A stretch of DNA of 36,753 bases from Candidatus Campbelliibacteriota bacterium (GCA_947311625.1 CAMZKW010000014.1:1-36753), one strand, 5' to 3'; shown: positions 1 to 12,097, counted from the stretch's first letter. The notes: generated by a model not told the origin, from the sequence alone. Program-made: numbers and translations.

Positions 1-14
1 ATATAATTCTATAT

Positions 15-554
15 ATGTTAAAAAATATAAAAAATAAAAGAAAAAATATTATAAAAAAACAAAAAGCTTTTACTTTAATTGAACTATTAGTAGTAATAGC
101 TATAATAGGAATATTAGCTGGTATATTATTTATAGCTATTAATCCTAAAGAACGGAGTGATAAAGCAAATGAATCTAAAAGAATAGTTTTTATGAATCAA
201 TTAGAAAAAGCTTTAGATGAGTACCAATTAGATTATGGTTATTATCCAAAAACTAATTTTAATACATATGGCTATGACGGTGGAGTAAATGCAAGATATT
301 TTGAAAATAAATTAGCTCCTTATATGAAAGTTAATTTTAAAGAAAAATGATTGCATAATTGGTCCACTGATCATGAAACAGCTTTTTTCTATAAGTCCAG
401 TGGTAATAATAATTATAAAAACTATGGGGTGATGATTATATTGAAAGGTTCGAGTTATAATTCTATGGAACAAAATGATGGCGGATATCGGGGAAATTAT
501 TGAGAAAAAGGTGAACTTCCAAAATATTGTAATGATAAATATAATACAACTTAA
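15..554 (+). CDS. Type IV prepilin-like protein with N-terminal methylation motif
   Basis: KAFTLIELLVVIAIIGILAGILF prepilin motif; reading through TGA at 348 and 501 as Trp gives an ORF ending at TAA 552-554. Confidence 0.85.
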
Positions 555-635
555 CATTCTGGAGGAACAGTTTGTTCTTCAACTGATTAAATTATTCTTT
601 ATCAATTTAAAAATTTTAATTTTGGAATGAAAAAA

Positions 636-673
636 GGTGGCGCGCGGAGTGAACCGACCCCAAAAAAGTGGAC
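636..673 (+). repeat. Left inverted repeat of IS3-family-like element (core tgaaccgaccccaaaaaagtggac from 650) plus outer ggtggcgcgc arm
   Basis: Inverted match to 2445-2485 (gtccactttctgggggtcggttca...gcgtgccacc). Confidence 0.8.
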
Positions 674-760
674 TCAAAGTAGCCCGCTTTTTTGTTATTA
701 AACAATATATTAAAATAAGGAAAAAAATAATAAAAAATAATATACAATTGAATCTATAGA

Positions 761-1290
761 ATGGATAGTATTAAATTAAAAAAGAAAATAGTTTCTAATT
801 TAAGAAGAAAAGGTAAAAAATATAGAAAATCAAGTAAATTAAATGTTTTTGGTAATAAAACAGCTCTAAAAAAGATGATTAATGAAAGATTAGAAGCGAT
901 AAATAACAGAGAAAGGATTTGAGATTTTGAAGGAAAAAAAGTAAATTTCTTTACTTTTTTTCCGGTCCTGAACGAAGTGAAGGAATTTTCTATGTCTGAG
1001 TTTACGAAGACAGGAAAATAGGCGGCTCTGAAAGAGGACAGTTAAATTAAATGGATTGGAAAGATTATATACTTTAACAGATAGAAAGTCTGGTTATGAG
1101 TTTATCTTGCATATACCAAACGGAGAAACTATGACTATATATCAAGCTAGCTTAAAATTAAGTAAAAGAAAAGAATGAAAAAAAGTTAAACAATAGTCCT
1201 AGAAAAAGACTTAATTGATTAACTCCTTATGAAGTTTTTGTTTTAGGTCTTGATCCTGAGAAAGACTCTCGGGTTCAAGATTTAATCTAA
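761..1290 (+). pseudogene. IS30-family transposase remnant
   Basis: Frame-disrupted peptides RKGKKYRKSSK, INERLEAINNRERIWDFEGKKV, LTDRKSGYEFILHIPNGET and NNSPRKRLNWLTPYEVF resemble IS30 transposase segments. Confidence 0.6.
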
Positions 1291-1963
1291 GATCAATCTA
1301 TAATTATTATAAAATATAGAATAGTCAAATTTTTCTAAGTTTTTTAAACTAAATTTTAAAAATTAAGATAAAATATTATTTTTTTTAAAAATACTCTTTA
1401 AAAGAAAATATATAGATGTGTTTATTAATAGTGATGGTACCAATATTAAAACTATATGAAATGCACAATATGTGTCTCGATCAATTTTTTTTCCAAAAAA
1501 GAAACATATCAAAATTAAAACCAAAATTAAATATATAAGGTAATAACTTATCTTTTTTAGAAAATAAATTATTTTAAATATTTTTTTTTATTATTGAACT
1601 TAATTAAGATATAACTTAATATTATTTTAATTAAAAATGAAGGAATAATAACTCAAGATAAAACCCCCGCTCAAAATCTAAAAAAATTATCCTTTATTAT
1701 TATAAAATCATCGAATATAATATATTCAAAAAATAGATATGAAGTACTAGTAAAAAATAAAATACTTAAAATTGATATTTTCTTCATATAAATATAGTAA
1801 CATAAAAATTAAAAAAAAAAACAATAAAATCCATTTCTCAATGTCCATATTCATTATTTAAATTAGGAAACAATCTATTTCTATCTAAAATAGTTAATCT
1901 ATTTCTATCATTTAAAAATGATTTTTTTTTCTCCTCCTTCCTCTTTTTTTATTATTTCTTTCT

Positions 1964-2443
1964 ACAGATATTACTTATCTAAAACATCAAGGAAGATTTT
2001 CTTTTCTTTCAGTAATTAAAGATATAGCTACAGGAGAGATATTAACTTACAAAATATCTCAAAAAATGAATCTTAATTTAGTTTTATCTACCATTGATAA
2101 TTTGGTTAAATATTTTAAAGAAAATAATTTAGATTCAAAGAATATTCTTTTACATTCAGATCAAGGATTTCAATATACTAATCAATCTTATCGTTACAAA
2201 TTAAAAGAATTAGGAATTATTCAATCTATGTCTAGAAAAGGGAATTCTGTAGATAATACACCCATTGAATCTTTCTTTGGACATATGAAAGATGAAATAG
2301 AATATTCTGATTTAAACTTTAATCAATTAAAAGATTTAATTGATGATTATATGGTAGAATACAATGAGAAGAGAAAGCAATGAGATAGAAAAAAGATGAT
2401 TCCTAAAGAATACAGAAATCATCTTCTTAATCCGTCCTTTTAG
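1964..2443 (+). pseudogene. IS3/IS150-family transposase OrfB, 5' truncated
   Basis: DITYLKHQGRFSFLSVIKDIATGEIL...HSDQGFQYTN...NSVDNTPIESFFGHMKDE...YNEKRKQ-W(TGA)-DRKKMIPKEYRNHLL, TAG at 2441; DDE residues recognisable. Confidence 0.85.
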
Positions 2444-2444
2444 T

Positions 2445-2485
2445 GTCCACTTTCTGGGGGTCGGTTCAGTTCAGAGCGTGCCACC
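2445..2485 (-). repeat. Right inverted repeat of the IS element with outer gcgtgccacc arm
   Basis: Reverse complement matches 636-673. Confidence 0.8.
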
Positions 2486-2497
2486 TACTTTTTATTT

Positions 2498-3274
2498 TTA
2501 AAAAATAATTTTTAAAAATCTTTCTTTTTTATATTGATCTTCTTTAAATTCAAAATTTTGAATTTTTTCTTTTTCTAAAAAATCTAAAATTAATTCTTTT
2601 TGTCAAGGGTCAAATTCAATTCATAACTCACCATTTTTTTCTAAATAATTTTTGAATTTTTGAATTAGTTTTTTTATAAAAGACAAACCATCATCATTAG
2701 CAAAAAGCGCTCTCTCATCTTCAAAATCTAAAACTGATTTTTGGACTGTATCAATCCTATCCTTTGAAATATAGGGAGGGTTAGCTAAAATCAAATTATA
2801 TTTTTTTTTTGGAATTTGTTCAAAAATATCTGATTGATAAATATTAAAATTAGTTTTTTCTAAATTATTAATTTGAATATTTTTTTTGATTTGTAAAATA
2901 TTTTCTTTTTTTATTTCTCCAAAATCTACAAAAATTTTTTCAAAATTATTTAGTAGGGAAATCCCGATACAGCCAGAGCCGGAAAAAATATCTAGGATTT
3001 TTAAGGAATGATTTTGCGAAACAAAATCCTCATTATTTTTTATTTTTGGAAAAATGTATTCATAAATTCAAAATTCAGTTTCAGGACGTGGAATTAAAGG
3101 TCTAAATTCTAAATCAATTTTTATATTGATAAAATCAATGTTTCCAATTAAATAGGCAAGCGGATAATTTAATCTCAATTTTTTTACATCTTCTAAAAAA
3201 TCTTTAGATTTTATTCCATTGTATTTTTCCTCAAGCAATTTATTTTCTTCTCACATTGTTAAGTTTAAATTCAT
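2498..3274 (-). CDS. prmC: Peptide chain release factor N5-glutamine methyltransferase (PrmC/HemK)
   Basis: Manual reverse-strand translation with TGA=Trp gives 258 aa with IPRPETEFW, ILDIFSGSGCIGISL and LANPPYIS motifs. Confidence 0.88.
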
Positions 3275-3396
3275 TTTTTTATTATAACATTTTTTTATTG
3301 TGGAAAACCCTTGTATTATTTTATTTTTTTTGTTATTATTAAAGTTAAGAGCTCTTGAGTTCCACAAGAACCAGGCTCGATTATAGGTTATAAGTA

Positions 3397-3678
3397 ATGA
3401 ATGATATGGATAATGATCAAAAATTTCTTGAGTTTGTTATAAAATCTATCGCAAATAATCCTGATGATGTTAAAGTTGAAAGGGTTATAGATGAAATGGG
3501 TGTCTTATTAACTTTAACAGTTAATAAAGATGATATGGCTCAAATTATTGGTAAAAGCGGTAGAACAGCATCAGCTGTAAGAACACTTCTAAGAGTTGTT
3601 GGAATGAAAAATAATTCTAGAGTTAACTTAAAAATTAACGAACCAGAAGGTGGAATAAAAGAAGGAGAAGAAGCGTAA
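3397..3678 (+). CDS. KH-domain RNA-binding protein (KhpA/YlqC-like)
   Basis: VNKDDMAQIIGKSGRTASAVRTLLRVVG KH signature. Confidence 0.85.
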   Translation: MNDMDNDQKFLEFVIKSIANNPDDVKVERVIDEMGVLLTLTVNKDDMAQIIGKSGRTASAVRTLLRVVGMKNNSRVNLKINEPEGGIKEGEEA

Positions 3679-3710
3679 TCTATAATTTTGATATCAAGTT
3701 GAAAAACTAT

Positions 3711-3734
3711 AAAAAATACCGGCGGGTATTTTTT
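3711..3734 (+). terminator. Rho-independent terminator after the KH protein
   Basis: aaaaaatacc-ggcg-ggtatttttt hairpin with T run. Confidence 0.7.
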
Positions 3735-3753
3735 ATTATAAAAATAAATTTGT

Positions 3754-3768
3754 TATAATATTGCTATG
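3754..3768 (+). promoter_or_regulatory. -10 element TATAAT placed 6 nt before ATG (leaderless start)
   Basis: TATAAT 3754-3759, N6, ATG 3766. Confidence 0.7.
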
Positions 3769-4863
3769 AATAAAATTGATAAAAAAATATTACTTCCTGT
3801 AATTATACTAGTTATTTTTGGTATTTTTATTTTTTTATCAGCATCTTTGATTTATTTAAAAAGTCCAAATCTATTTACTAAAATATTTTTTATTCAAATG
3901 ACTGCAATTGCCATTGGTTCCTTTTTGATTTATTTTATACAAAAAAATAAATATATTAATTATATGAGTATAAAAAATAATTCAATTTATTTTTTTGGAA
4001 TAACTCTAATATTACAATTAATAGTTTTAGTACCAGTGATAGGAGTTACGAGAAATGGTTCTACTCGGTGGTTGGATATAGGATTTATAACTATACAGCC
4101 TTCAGAAATATTCAGATTAGCGACTATTCTTTTTGTTGCAAATATTTTGTTTTTCCTTTCCAAAGAGTTGAAGAGTTTTTCTTTCTTTTTGAAGGTGAGT
4201 ATCCTACCAGTAATCTTTATAGGAGTATTTTATTTTTTCACAAAAGATTTAGGTTCTCTTATAATTCTATTATCATCTATTTTTGGAATGTTATTATTTA
4301 CAAAAATTAACAGAATAAAATTAATAATCTTAGCCATTGGTGGGGTGTTATTTATTTCTTTCATAGCTTGGAATTTTATACCTCATGCTCATGATAGAAT
4401 GAAAGATTTTATTAATCCTGAACAGGCTGACATAGCAGGTTCTTTTTATCAAAATTATAATATGATGAAAACTGTTGGTTCGGGACAATTAATAGGTGTG
4501 GGTTATGGAGAATCTTTACAAAAATTTAATGGGGTTATTCCCGAAGCAATTTCTGATTCTATTTTTTCTATTTTTGCAGAGGAATGAGGGTTTTTAGGAT
4601 CTAGTATTCTAATACTATTATATTTATTTTTTACCTATGCTATTTTTTCTAAAGTTAAATATATAAAAAATAAGTATCAAAAATATGTTGTTGTGGGGTT
4701 GGGAATAAATTTAATTTTTCCAGCATTCTATAATATAGCCGCATCTATTTCATTGGTACCTCTGAGTGGTATACCATTAACCTTTATTTCAAAAGGGGGA
4801 ACATCTATTCTTATTTCTTTAATATCTGTCGGTATTATATTACTTTTTATTAAAGAGAAATAA
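3766..4863 (+). CDS. SEDS-family peptidoglycan glycosyltransferase (FtsW/RodA)
   Basis: NGSTRWLDIGFITIQPSEIFRLA; FAEE-W(TGA 4585)-GFLG; C-terminal IPLTFISKGGTS. 1098 nt, TAA at 4861-4863. Confidence 0.9.
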
Positions 4864-4892
4864 AATATTCATTTTTATGATAAAATATAAAA

Positions 4893-6020
4893 ATGAATAT
4901 TTTTTCTTTTTTTAAAAAAAATATAGATTGAACTCTGTTGTTTTTAGCTTTGACTATGACTTTTTTTGGTATGATAACTTTCTATTCATTTGATGGAAAT
5001 AACTCAATGTTTTGAAAACAGCTAATTTCCCTGGGAATTTCATTAGTTGTTTTTTTCAGTATAAGTTCTATGAATGTTAGATATTTAAAAAATAATAATT
5101 TAATTACGAGTTTATATTTATTTGTTATTTTTCTTTTCACAGTATTGACTATACTTGGTTCAGCATTCAATATGGGCGCCCAATCTTGATTTTCTTTAGG
5201 TTTTTTCGCCTTTCAACCAACTGATTTCGCAAAATTAATTTTAGTTTTGTTATTGGCAAAATATTTCTTTAGAAGACATTTAGAAATAAATAAAATAAAA
5301 CACCTTATAATATCTGGTTTTTATATGTCTATAATTTTTATTTTTTTATTAAAACAGCCAGACCTTGGTTCAGCTATGATTGTTTTCTTTATTTGATTTT
5401 TTATGATTATAATTCTTGGAGTTAGTAAAAAATATGTTTTCAGTTTTATAATTGGCGGAATAATTTTATCCATGTCGGCTTTTCCTTTTTTAGCAGATTA
5501 TCAAAAAAAAAGAATTTTTACATTTTTAGATCCCAGCTCTGATTTGTTAGGTTCTGGTTATAATATTAATCAAGCAAATATATCTTTAGGAAGTGGCGGG
5601 TGATTCGGAAAAGGTATTGGTGAAGGTACTCAGACTTATTTAGATTTTTTACCAGAATATGAAACAGACTTTATATTTTCAGCCTTTGGTGAAGAGTGGG
5701 GTTATGTTGGGATAATAATTTTATTTTTAATATTTTTAATATTTTCTTTTAGAATATTAAAAATTGCATATAATGCTAGAGGAAATTTTGAATCAATATT
5801 GGCTCTAGGAATTTTAATTTATTTTTCTACACATTTTATTTTACATTCAGGTATTAATTTAGGTTTATTTCCTGTAACGGGGATAACAATGCCTTTTATG
5901 TCATATGGAGGATCTCATTTAATTGTAGAATTTATTTCTTTAGGAATATTAAATTCCATAAGAAAGTCTGGATTAAAATTTAATAGAAATGATATTGAGA
6001 ATACAAATATATTTGATTAA
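4893..6020 (+). CDS. SEDS-family peptidoglycan glycosyltransferase (RodA/FtsW), second paralog
   Basis: FAFQPTDFAKLILVL, KQPDLGSAMIV, GSGG-W(TGA)-FGKGIGEGTQTYLDFLPEYETDFIFSAFGEEWG, TGITMPFMSYGGS. 1128 nt in one frame with TGA=Trp. Confidence 0.9.
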
Positions 6021-6073
6021 ATATTTTGTATTTTCTTTTTTTATAAAAAATTGTTAATATATAAATATATATT

Positions 6074-8035
6074 ATGAAAAATAAAATAAAACATTATAAG
6101 GATAATCTTTATTCTAGAAAATATATAGATGAAAGTGAAGATGATTTAGAAAAAATAAGTAGATTAAAAAAGAAAAAAAATAACTTAGATAATAATTGAG
6201 AATCTATTTCTGAAAGGCTTGATAAAAATAATAATTTATATAAATATGACAAACAAGAAAAAAATACTTTCTCTATTATTTTTGTGATTTCTTTAATATT
6301 TTTTATTATGACCACAGCTGTGGCTGGACTATTTTTATATTTTCAAAAAACAGACATTCCTTTAAATCAATTAGAATACTCTTTACAAGCGCCCAATACT
6401 ATTGATAGTGGAGAAATATATGAATATACTTTGGAATTAGAAAATAATACAGATTTTAAATTTCATAACATAGAAGCTTTTGTAAAATATCCAAAAGGAG
6501 CAATTGATGCCAAAGATAATTACGAAAAGTTAAAAGACGATTGAGAGATTGATGATATCTTGCCTGGTGGTAAATTAAAAATAAAAAAAGAAATAGTATT
6601 CTCAGGCAGTCCTAATGATGAAAAAAAGATTCAAATAATCATAAATTATCAACTTGAAGGATATTCTTCGATTTTAACAAAGGAAAAAGAATTTTCTGTA
6701 AAAATTGAATCGGCCCCAGTCTTTGTAAAGATAGATACTCCTAAAAATATTATGTCCAATGAAGAATTTGATATAGATATTGAGGTGTTATCAAATTCTA
6801 ACACTGACTTAAAAAATTTAGTGTTTATAGGAAAGTATCCAAATGGTTTTGAAATTATCGATAATAATCCTATGGCAGATTATTCAACAAATTATAAAAA
6901 TATTTTTATAATAGATTCTTTAAAAATTGGTGAAAAAAAGAATATAAAAATAAAAGCAAAGATACAGGGTGAAAATGCAGAGACAAAAATATTATCTTTT
7001 GTTATCGGAAGTTCTGATAGTAAAAGTAATGAAATTCTAACAGAGTATTTTAATGCAAAGGAAAAAATAATTTTAAAGAAACCAAGTCTAAATTTAAAAC
7101 TTTTTTGTAATAATACTTATATTAAAGAGCATAATGTAATTATAAATGCTGGAACTATTTTAGATTGTAAGTATAAACTATATAATAATTTAACTTCAAA
7201 AATTACTAATATTTCTTTGGATTTAGAATACCAAGATGATTTGTTGGTTGAAGAAAAGATTAAGGCAGTTAATTCTTTTATAGATTCAAATAATAATATT
7301 ATTTCCTGAAATAAAAATAATGATTCTGTAATGTCTGTTCTTAAACCAGGTAATTTTATAGAAGGAGAGCTCTCGTTGCCATTTAAATCTGTTAGAGATT
7401 TGGCAGGATATGTTAAAAACCCAAATACATTATTTAATTTTAAACTAAAAGGGACAAACTTTGATAATGAAAATTCTATTGGTAATGTTCATAATGAAAT
7501 TAAAAAAGAAGTTAAATTAAATACAGATATTATTTTAGAATCAGAGACTAATTTTTATCATGATGAAGAACATCCTGATAAGTATAGTCCTTGAGAAAAT
7601 TTAGGTGGTGTAAATCCAAAGGTCGGAGAAAAAAATACATATGCAATAACTTGAAAATTATATAATTCTACTAATAGGATAAAAGATATAAAAGTTGTCG
7701 CAAGATTGCCTCTATGGGTGAAATTTGAAAATGTAATTTTTCCTGAAGGTAATTATGTAACCTATAACAAAAACACTAGGGAGGTGAAATGAAGTATAAA
7801 AAAAATAGAACCTTTTATAGGATATAGAACTGATCCTAAAAAGGTTAGTTTCAAAATTTCATATATTCCAGTATTAAATCAAGTGGGAAGTTATATTGAA
7901 CTGGTAGGAACTAAAAAATTAATTGCTAAAGATGAATACACACTTTCATACATAGAAACATCAACTGGAATAGATAATACCTTTATTGATGATGGTAATG
8001 TCCCTTACGGAACAGGGAGGATAATATTAAAATAA
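6074..8035 (+). CDS. Membrane-anchored extracellular protein with repeated beta-sandwich-like domains
   Basis: N-terminal charged region, one TM segment, then PNTIDSGEIYEYTLELENNTDFKFHNIEAFVKYP-type repeats; ORFs 6284, 6560 and 7331 share a frame separated by TGA. Confidence 0.75.
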
Positions 8036-8036
8036 A

Positions 8037-8064
8037 AAACTAATTTTTTAAAAAATTAGTTTTT
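8037..8064. terminator. Bidirectional terminator between convergent genes
   Basis: aaaactaattttttaaaaaattagtttt inverted repeat. Confidence 0.7.
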
Positions 8065-8297
8065 TATTTTATGTTTAGCAATTCAGCTATTCTTGGTTGG
8101 TCAAAACCAATTATAACTTCATCCCCAATCTTTGATACTGGTACACCCATTTGTCCTGTTAATTCTACCATTTCTTTACCTTTAGCTTGGTCTTCAGCAA
8201 CATTATAATCTACATATTCTATATTATTTTGAGTTAAATAAGCTTTAATCATATTACAATACATACATGATGGTGTTGAGTAAATTTCTACTTTCAT
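8064..8297 (-). CDS. Glutaredoxin/NrdH-like thioredoxin-fold protein
   Basis: MKVEIYSTPSCMYCNMIKAYL...GVPVSKIGDEVIIGFD; CxxC and cis-Pro motif. Confidence 0.9.
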   Translation of the reverse strand: MKVEIYSTPSCMYCNMIKAYLTQNNIEYVDYNVAEDQAKGKEMVELTGQMGVPVSKIGDEVIIGFDQPRIAELLNIK

Positions 8298-8398
8298 ATT
8301 CTTTATTAATTATTTTCTTATAATGTGTTTAAATTTTAACATTTTTTTTTTATTTATCAAATTATAAATTAGCATTACTTAATGATATAATAATTTAT

Positions 8399-9223
8399 AT
8401 GAGAAAAAATATATTGATTTTAATTTCAGAAAAAAAAAATAATGATAATTTTATAAATTGAATAAAAGAAATATTTGGTTTAGAAAATTTAGATATTTTT
8501 GTTATCGATAATAATTTAGAAAAATTAGATACAAAATTATTAACAGCAGATTATATTTTAAATTTTATAGAAGATAAAGAAAAGTATGAATATATTCAAA
8601 AAAAAATAGAATTACTTAAAATTCCTTTTTTTGGGAATAATTTAATAGATATAAAATTATTTTCAGAAAAAAATAATTTTAAAAAAATTATAAATAAGTC
8701 TAAATTTAAAACACCAGTTTTTGAAAAAATTTCTAAAAATAACCCTCTAGATTTATTTAATAATTTTCCGCAACCGTCAAGAATTTTTTCAAATGAAAAT
8801 AAATTCTTTTCAGGAAAATTATCATCACCAGATGATTTGAAAAATATTTTTGATAAAAATTCTAATTTAGAGGATTGTTTTATTGAAGAATTTATAGATG
8901 GAAAAGAAATATACGTCTTATCTTTTATGTTTTATGATGAGAGAATTATTTTACCAGTTATAAATAATAATGGTAATTTTGAAAGAATTGAAAAGTCTTT
9001 GGAAGAAGAAATAAAAAATAATATTAAAGACTTTTTTAAATATAGTGATATAAAAAGCTTTGCTCTATTTAATTTAATGTATTCAGAAAAAAGAGGTTTA
9101 TATTTTTTGAATATTTTTATAAATAATTCTATTATATATAAATATTCTAATCTTTTAGAAGAAATATTGGAAATACATAAATATTTAAATTTAAAAAAAA
9201 TATTTAAAAGAGATTTGTTTTAA
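8399..9223 (+). CDS. Divergent ATP-grasp-like (D-Ala-D-Ala ligase-like) protein, possibly degenerate
   Basis: 275 codons in frame with ORF 8837; IEEFIDGKEIYVLSFMF resembles the ATP-grasp FVxGxE segment; metal-binding C-terminus not clearly conserved. Confidence 0.45.
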
Positions 9224-9249
9224 GTCTTTTTTTAATATATAATTATTCT

Positions 9250-9864
9250 ATGATAAAAAAAAATGGAAAAAATCTTGAAAAAGGTTTTACTCTATTGGAG
9301 TTATTAGTTGTAATTGCCCTAATGGGAATTATATATTCTGTGACATTAAGTAATTACAATGGTATGAATAAGTCCATAGAATTAAAAAATATGGCATATA
9401 GTCTCGCCCTATCAGTAAGGGAAACTCAGGTTTATGGTATAAATAAAAAACTTGATTCAGGAACTTTTTCAGATAGCAATCCTTATCCTTTTGGTTTATA
9501 TCTTGACCTATCAAATAATAATCAAATTATTCTCTTTAAAGATAAAAATTCAACAAATAATAAGTTTGATGGTAATTGTTCTACAAATACAATAGAGTGT
9601 AATAGGTTAATTAGTTTTAATGGTGGAAATCATATTTCTAAAATTAGAGTTAAATCTCTTGGGAATCCTTGAGCTGATTTTAGTGGTAAATTAAATATTT
9701 TTTTTAAAAGACCAAATCCCGATGCAAAAATTATAGATAATAATAATGCATCTAATATATATTCAAGGGTTGGGATTGAGTTATCAAGTCAAAGTGGAAC
9801 ATATAAATCCTGTGTTGAAATTGGTTCTGCAGGGGATATAACAATAAAAGGGGTGTGTAATTAA
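9250..9864 (+). CDS. Pseudopilin (GspH/FimT-like)
   Basis: EKGFTLLELLVVIALMGIIYSVTLSNY; read through TGA 9670; TAA 9862-9864. Confidence 0.85.
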
Positions 9865-9872
9865 ATTAAAAA

Positions 9873-10421
9873 ATGAATTATATTAAAAAAAAAAAAGAAA
9901 GCGCTTTTACTCTTATTGAGATGCTTGTATCAATAACCTTATTTAGTTTTGTGGTAACAATTGCCCTAGGGGCTTTATTTACTATTTTAAAAGCAAATGA
10001 AAAAACAAAAGTTATTAAAACCGTTGTAAATAATTTATCCATTGCTTTAGAAGGAATGAGCCGCGAAATAAGGGTAGGATATGGTTATGTATGTAGTAGT
10101 GATGAATGCAATGAATTCAAATTTAAAACCAAGGATGGCTGTGATGCTTCCTATAAATTCGGAGATTCAACAATTTATAAAAAACTTAATAAAAAAACAG
10201 CTGGTGGGGTCTGTTCTACCAATGCACAAACAGTTGCAATTGTGGGTGGCGATATCATTATAGATGATTTAAAATTTAGGACTTCTGGCTTGGGTGCAGG
10301 AGATAATTTACAGCCAAGAGTTTTGATAAATTTAAAAGGAAGTATCCATAATGCAAGTTTAAAAAATGATGAAGTATTTAATATACAGACAACTATATCC
10401 CAAAGAAAAATTCAACCCTAA
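9873..10421 (+). CDS. Pseudopilin (GspJ/PilW-like)
   Basis: SAFTLIEMLVSITLFSFVVTIALGALF motif. Confidence 0.8.
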   Translation: MNYIKKKKESAFTLIEMLVSITLFSFVVTIALGALFTILKANEKTKVIKTVVNNLSIALEGMSREIRVGYGYVCSSDECNEFKFKTKDGCDASYKFGDSTIYKKLNKKTAGGVCSTNAQTVAIVGGDIIIDDLKFRTSGLGAGDNLQPRVLINLKGSIHNASLKNDEVFNIQTTISQRKIQP

Positions 10422-10435
10422 TAAAAATAATTTTT

Positions 10436-10987
10436 ATGTTTAAAAAAATAATAAAAAAAGAAAAAGGTTTTACTCTAGTGGAAACACTAATTGCAATTTC
10501 AATTTTGATGATATCTGTGGCTGCGCCATTATCATTGGCCGCAAAGGGTATTCAGGCTGCTAATTTAGCTAAAGAACAAATAGTTGCATACTATTTAGCC
10601 CAAGACGCATTTGAAATGGTTAAAAATATAGTAGATAGTAATAAATTAGGTAGTTATAGTTATAGTCAAGGGGAGATGATACATGGAGATTTGAATGATA
10701 TTTGTATTTTCAATGAATGTAAAATAGATACACTGACTGGAAAAATTGAAATATATAGTTTGGGAGAAAAAATAAAATTTAGTAAAACAAATAATATTTA
10801 TGGCTTTGATAGTGCGAGTGCGTCAGACTATACAGATACTATTTATGAAAGATATTTTAAAATTGAGAAAGTTCAAGATGATGGAAGTAGCATTGATGAA
10901 ATAAGAGTTTTAATAACTATAAAATGAGACGTTCCTTTTGTTGGTGAGCAAACATATACTTTAAAAAGTAATATAACTAATTGATAA
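10436..10987 (+). CDS. Pseudopilin (PilV-like)
   Basis: KGFTLVETLIAISILMISVAAPLSLA; TGA 10925 and TGA 10982 read as Trp, TAA 10985-10987. Confidence 0.8.
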
Positions 10988-10988
10988 A

Positions 10989-11576
10989 ATGTTAAAAAAA
11001 ATAAAAAAAAACGAAAGAGGTTTTGTAATTTTGATTGCTATAATGGTATCTTTAATTCTTTTATCTATTGGAGCTTTCATTGCTTCTATTGCTATAAGAG
11101 AAATTATGCTATCTAGTTCTGCAAAACAATCACAGGCTGCTTTTTTTGCTGCTGATTCAGTTTTGGAATGTGCTTTATTTAAAGAATTCAAAAAAGGTGG
11201 ATTTTCTAGTTCAAACTATACTTCCTATGATAGTGATAGCTCTCTAAGTTGTAATAATAAAAAATTTAATTGAGAAAGTTCTGTTATGAGTGGCGCTGGT
11301 TCTGATACGGTAACACATATCTACTTTGTTACTTTATCTCCAGAGAAAAATGCATCAGGGCAAACAGTGGATATAGATACCAATGTAGTAGACGGTTTGA
11401 TATCTAAAACTGAGATCGAAGCATCGACTTTTACAGAAAAATATCCCTTTGTTAAACTAATTATTATTAAAAAAAATACAGCTGTAGGTGGAGTTGATAC
11501 ATCAATCAGAGTTTATGGGCATAATTTTAGAAAAGCCAATTCTATAATTGAAAGAGCAATTGAGGTAAAATATTAA
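10989..11576 (+). CDS. PilX-like minor pilin assembly protein
   Basis: RGFVILIAIMVSLILLSIGAFIASIAIREIMLSSSAKQSQAAFFAADSVLECAL; ORFs 10989 and 11286 in same frame across one TGA. Confidence 0.75.
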
Positions 11577-11689
11577 ATTGCCTTTTTTTATTTTTTTTGT
11601 TATAATTCTGTTCATTATAGAAATATATTTTATTTTTTATCTTTGAAAGATTGGGTAAAATATTTAAATTTAAAAATATTAAATACATT

Positions 11690-12004
11690 ATGACATTTGC
11701 AATTATAGAAACTGGAGCTAAACAATATAAAGTTCAAGTTGGAGATGTAATCGAAATTGAAAGATTACAAGGAGAATTTAAAGAAGGTGATAAGATAATT
11801 TTTGAATCAGTTGTTTTAACTGATGATGGTTCAAAAACAGAAATAGGAACACCAATGGTTGAAGGGAAAAAAGTTGAAGCTAAATTTATTGAAGAATTTA
11901 AAGGAGATAAAATTAGAATTCAAAAATTTAAATCAAAATCAAACTATTCAAAAGTTACAGGTCATAGACAAAAACACTTTAAGGTAGAAATAACTAAAAT
12001 ATAA
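11690..12004 (+). CDS. rplU: 50S ribosomal protein L21
   Basis: MTFAIIETGAKQYKVQVGDVIEIERL...KSKSNYSKVTGHRQKHFKVEITKI. ATG at 11690 preferred over the upstream TTG at 11651. Confidence 0.93.
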   Translation: MTFAIIETGAKQYKVQVGDVIEIERLQGEFKEGDKIIFESVVLTDDGSKTEIGTPMVEGKKVEAKFIEEFKGDKIRIQKFKSKSNYSKVTGHRQKHFKVEITKI

Positions 12005-12053
12005 AAATTTTAGTTTTTTTTGATAAAATTATTTTTTTTTAAAAAACTTTTTA

Positions 12054-12097
12054 AAAATTACGTTATAAATTGCTATAGCAATTTATAACGTAATTTT
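12054..12097. repeat. 44-nt perfect palindrome
   Basis: aaaattacgttataaattgcta/tagcaatttataacgtaatttt is fully self-complementary. Confidence 0.95.

Larger units (their letters stand above)
650..2468. mobile_element. Decayed IS3/IS150-like insertion sequence containing IS30-like transposase debris
   Basis: Terminal inverted repeats 650-673 / 2445-2468; truncated IS3 OrfB at the right end; IS30-like fragments inside. Confidence 0.75.

Noticed and set aside
312-557. Minus-strand ORF opposite the prepilin
   Set aside because: Antisense to a well-supported prepilin extending through UGA=Trp; low-complexity composition.
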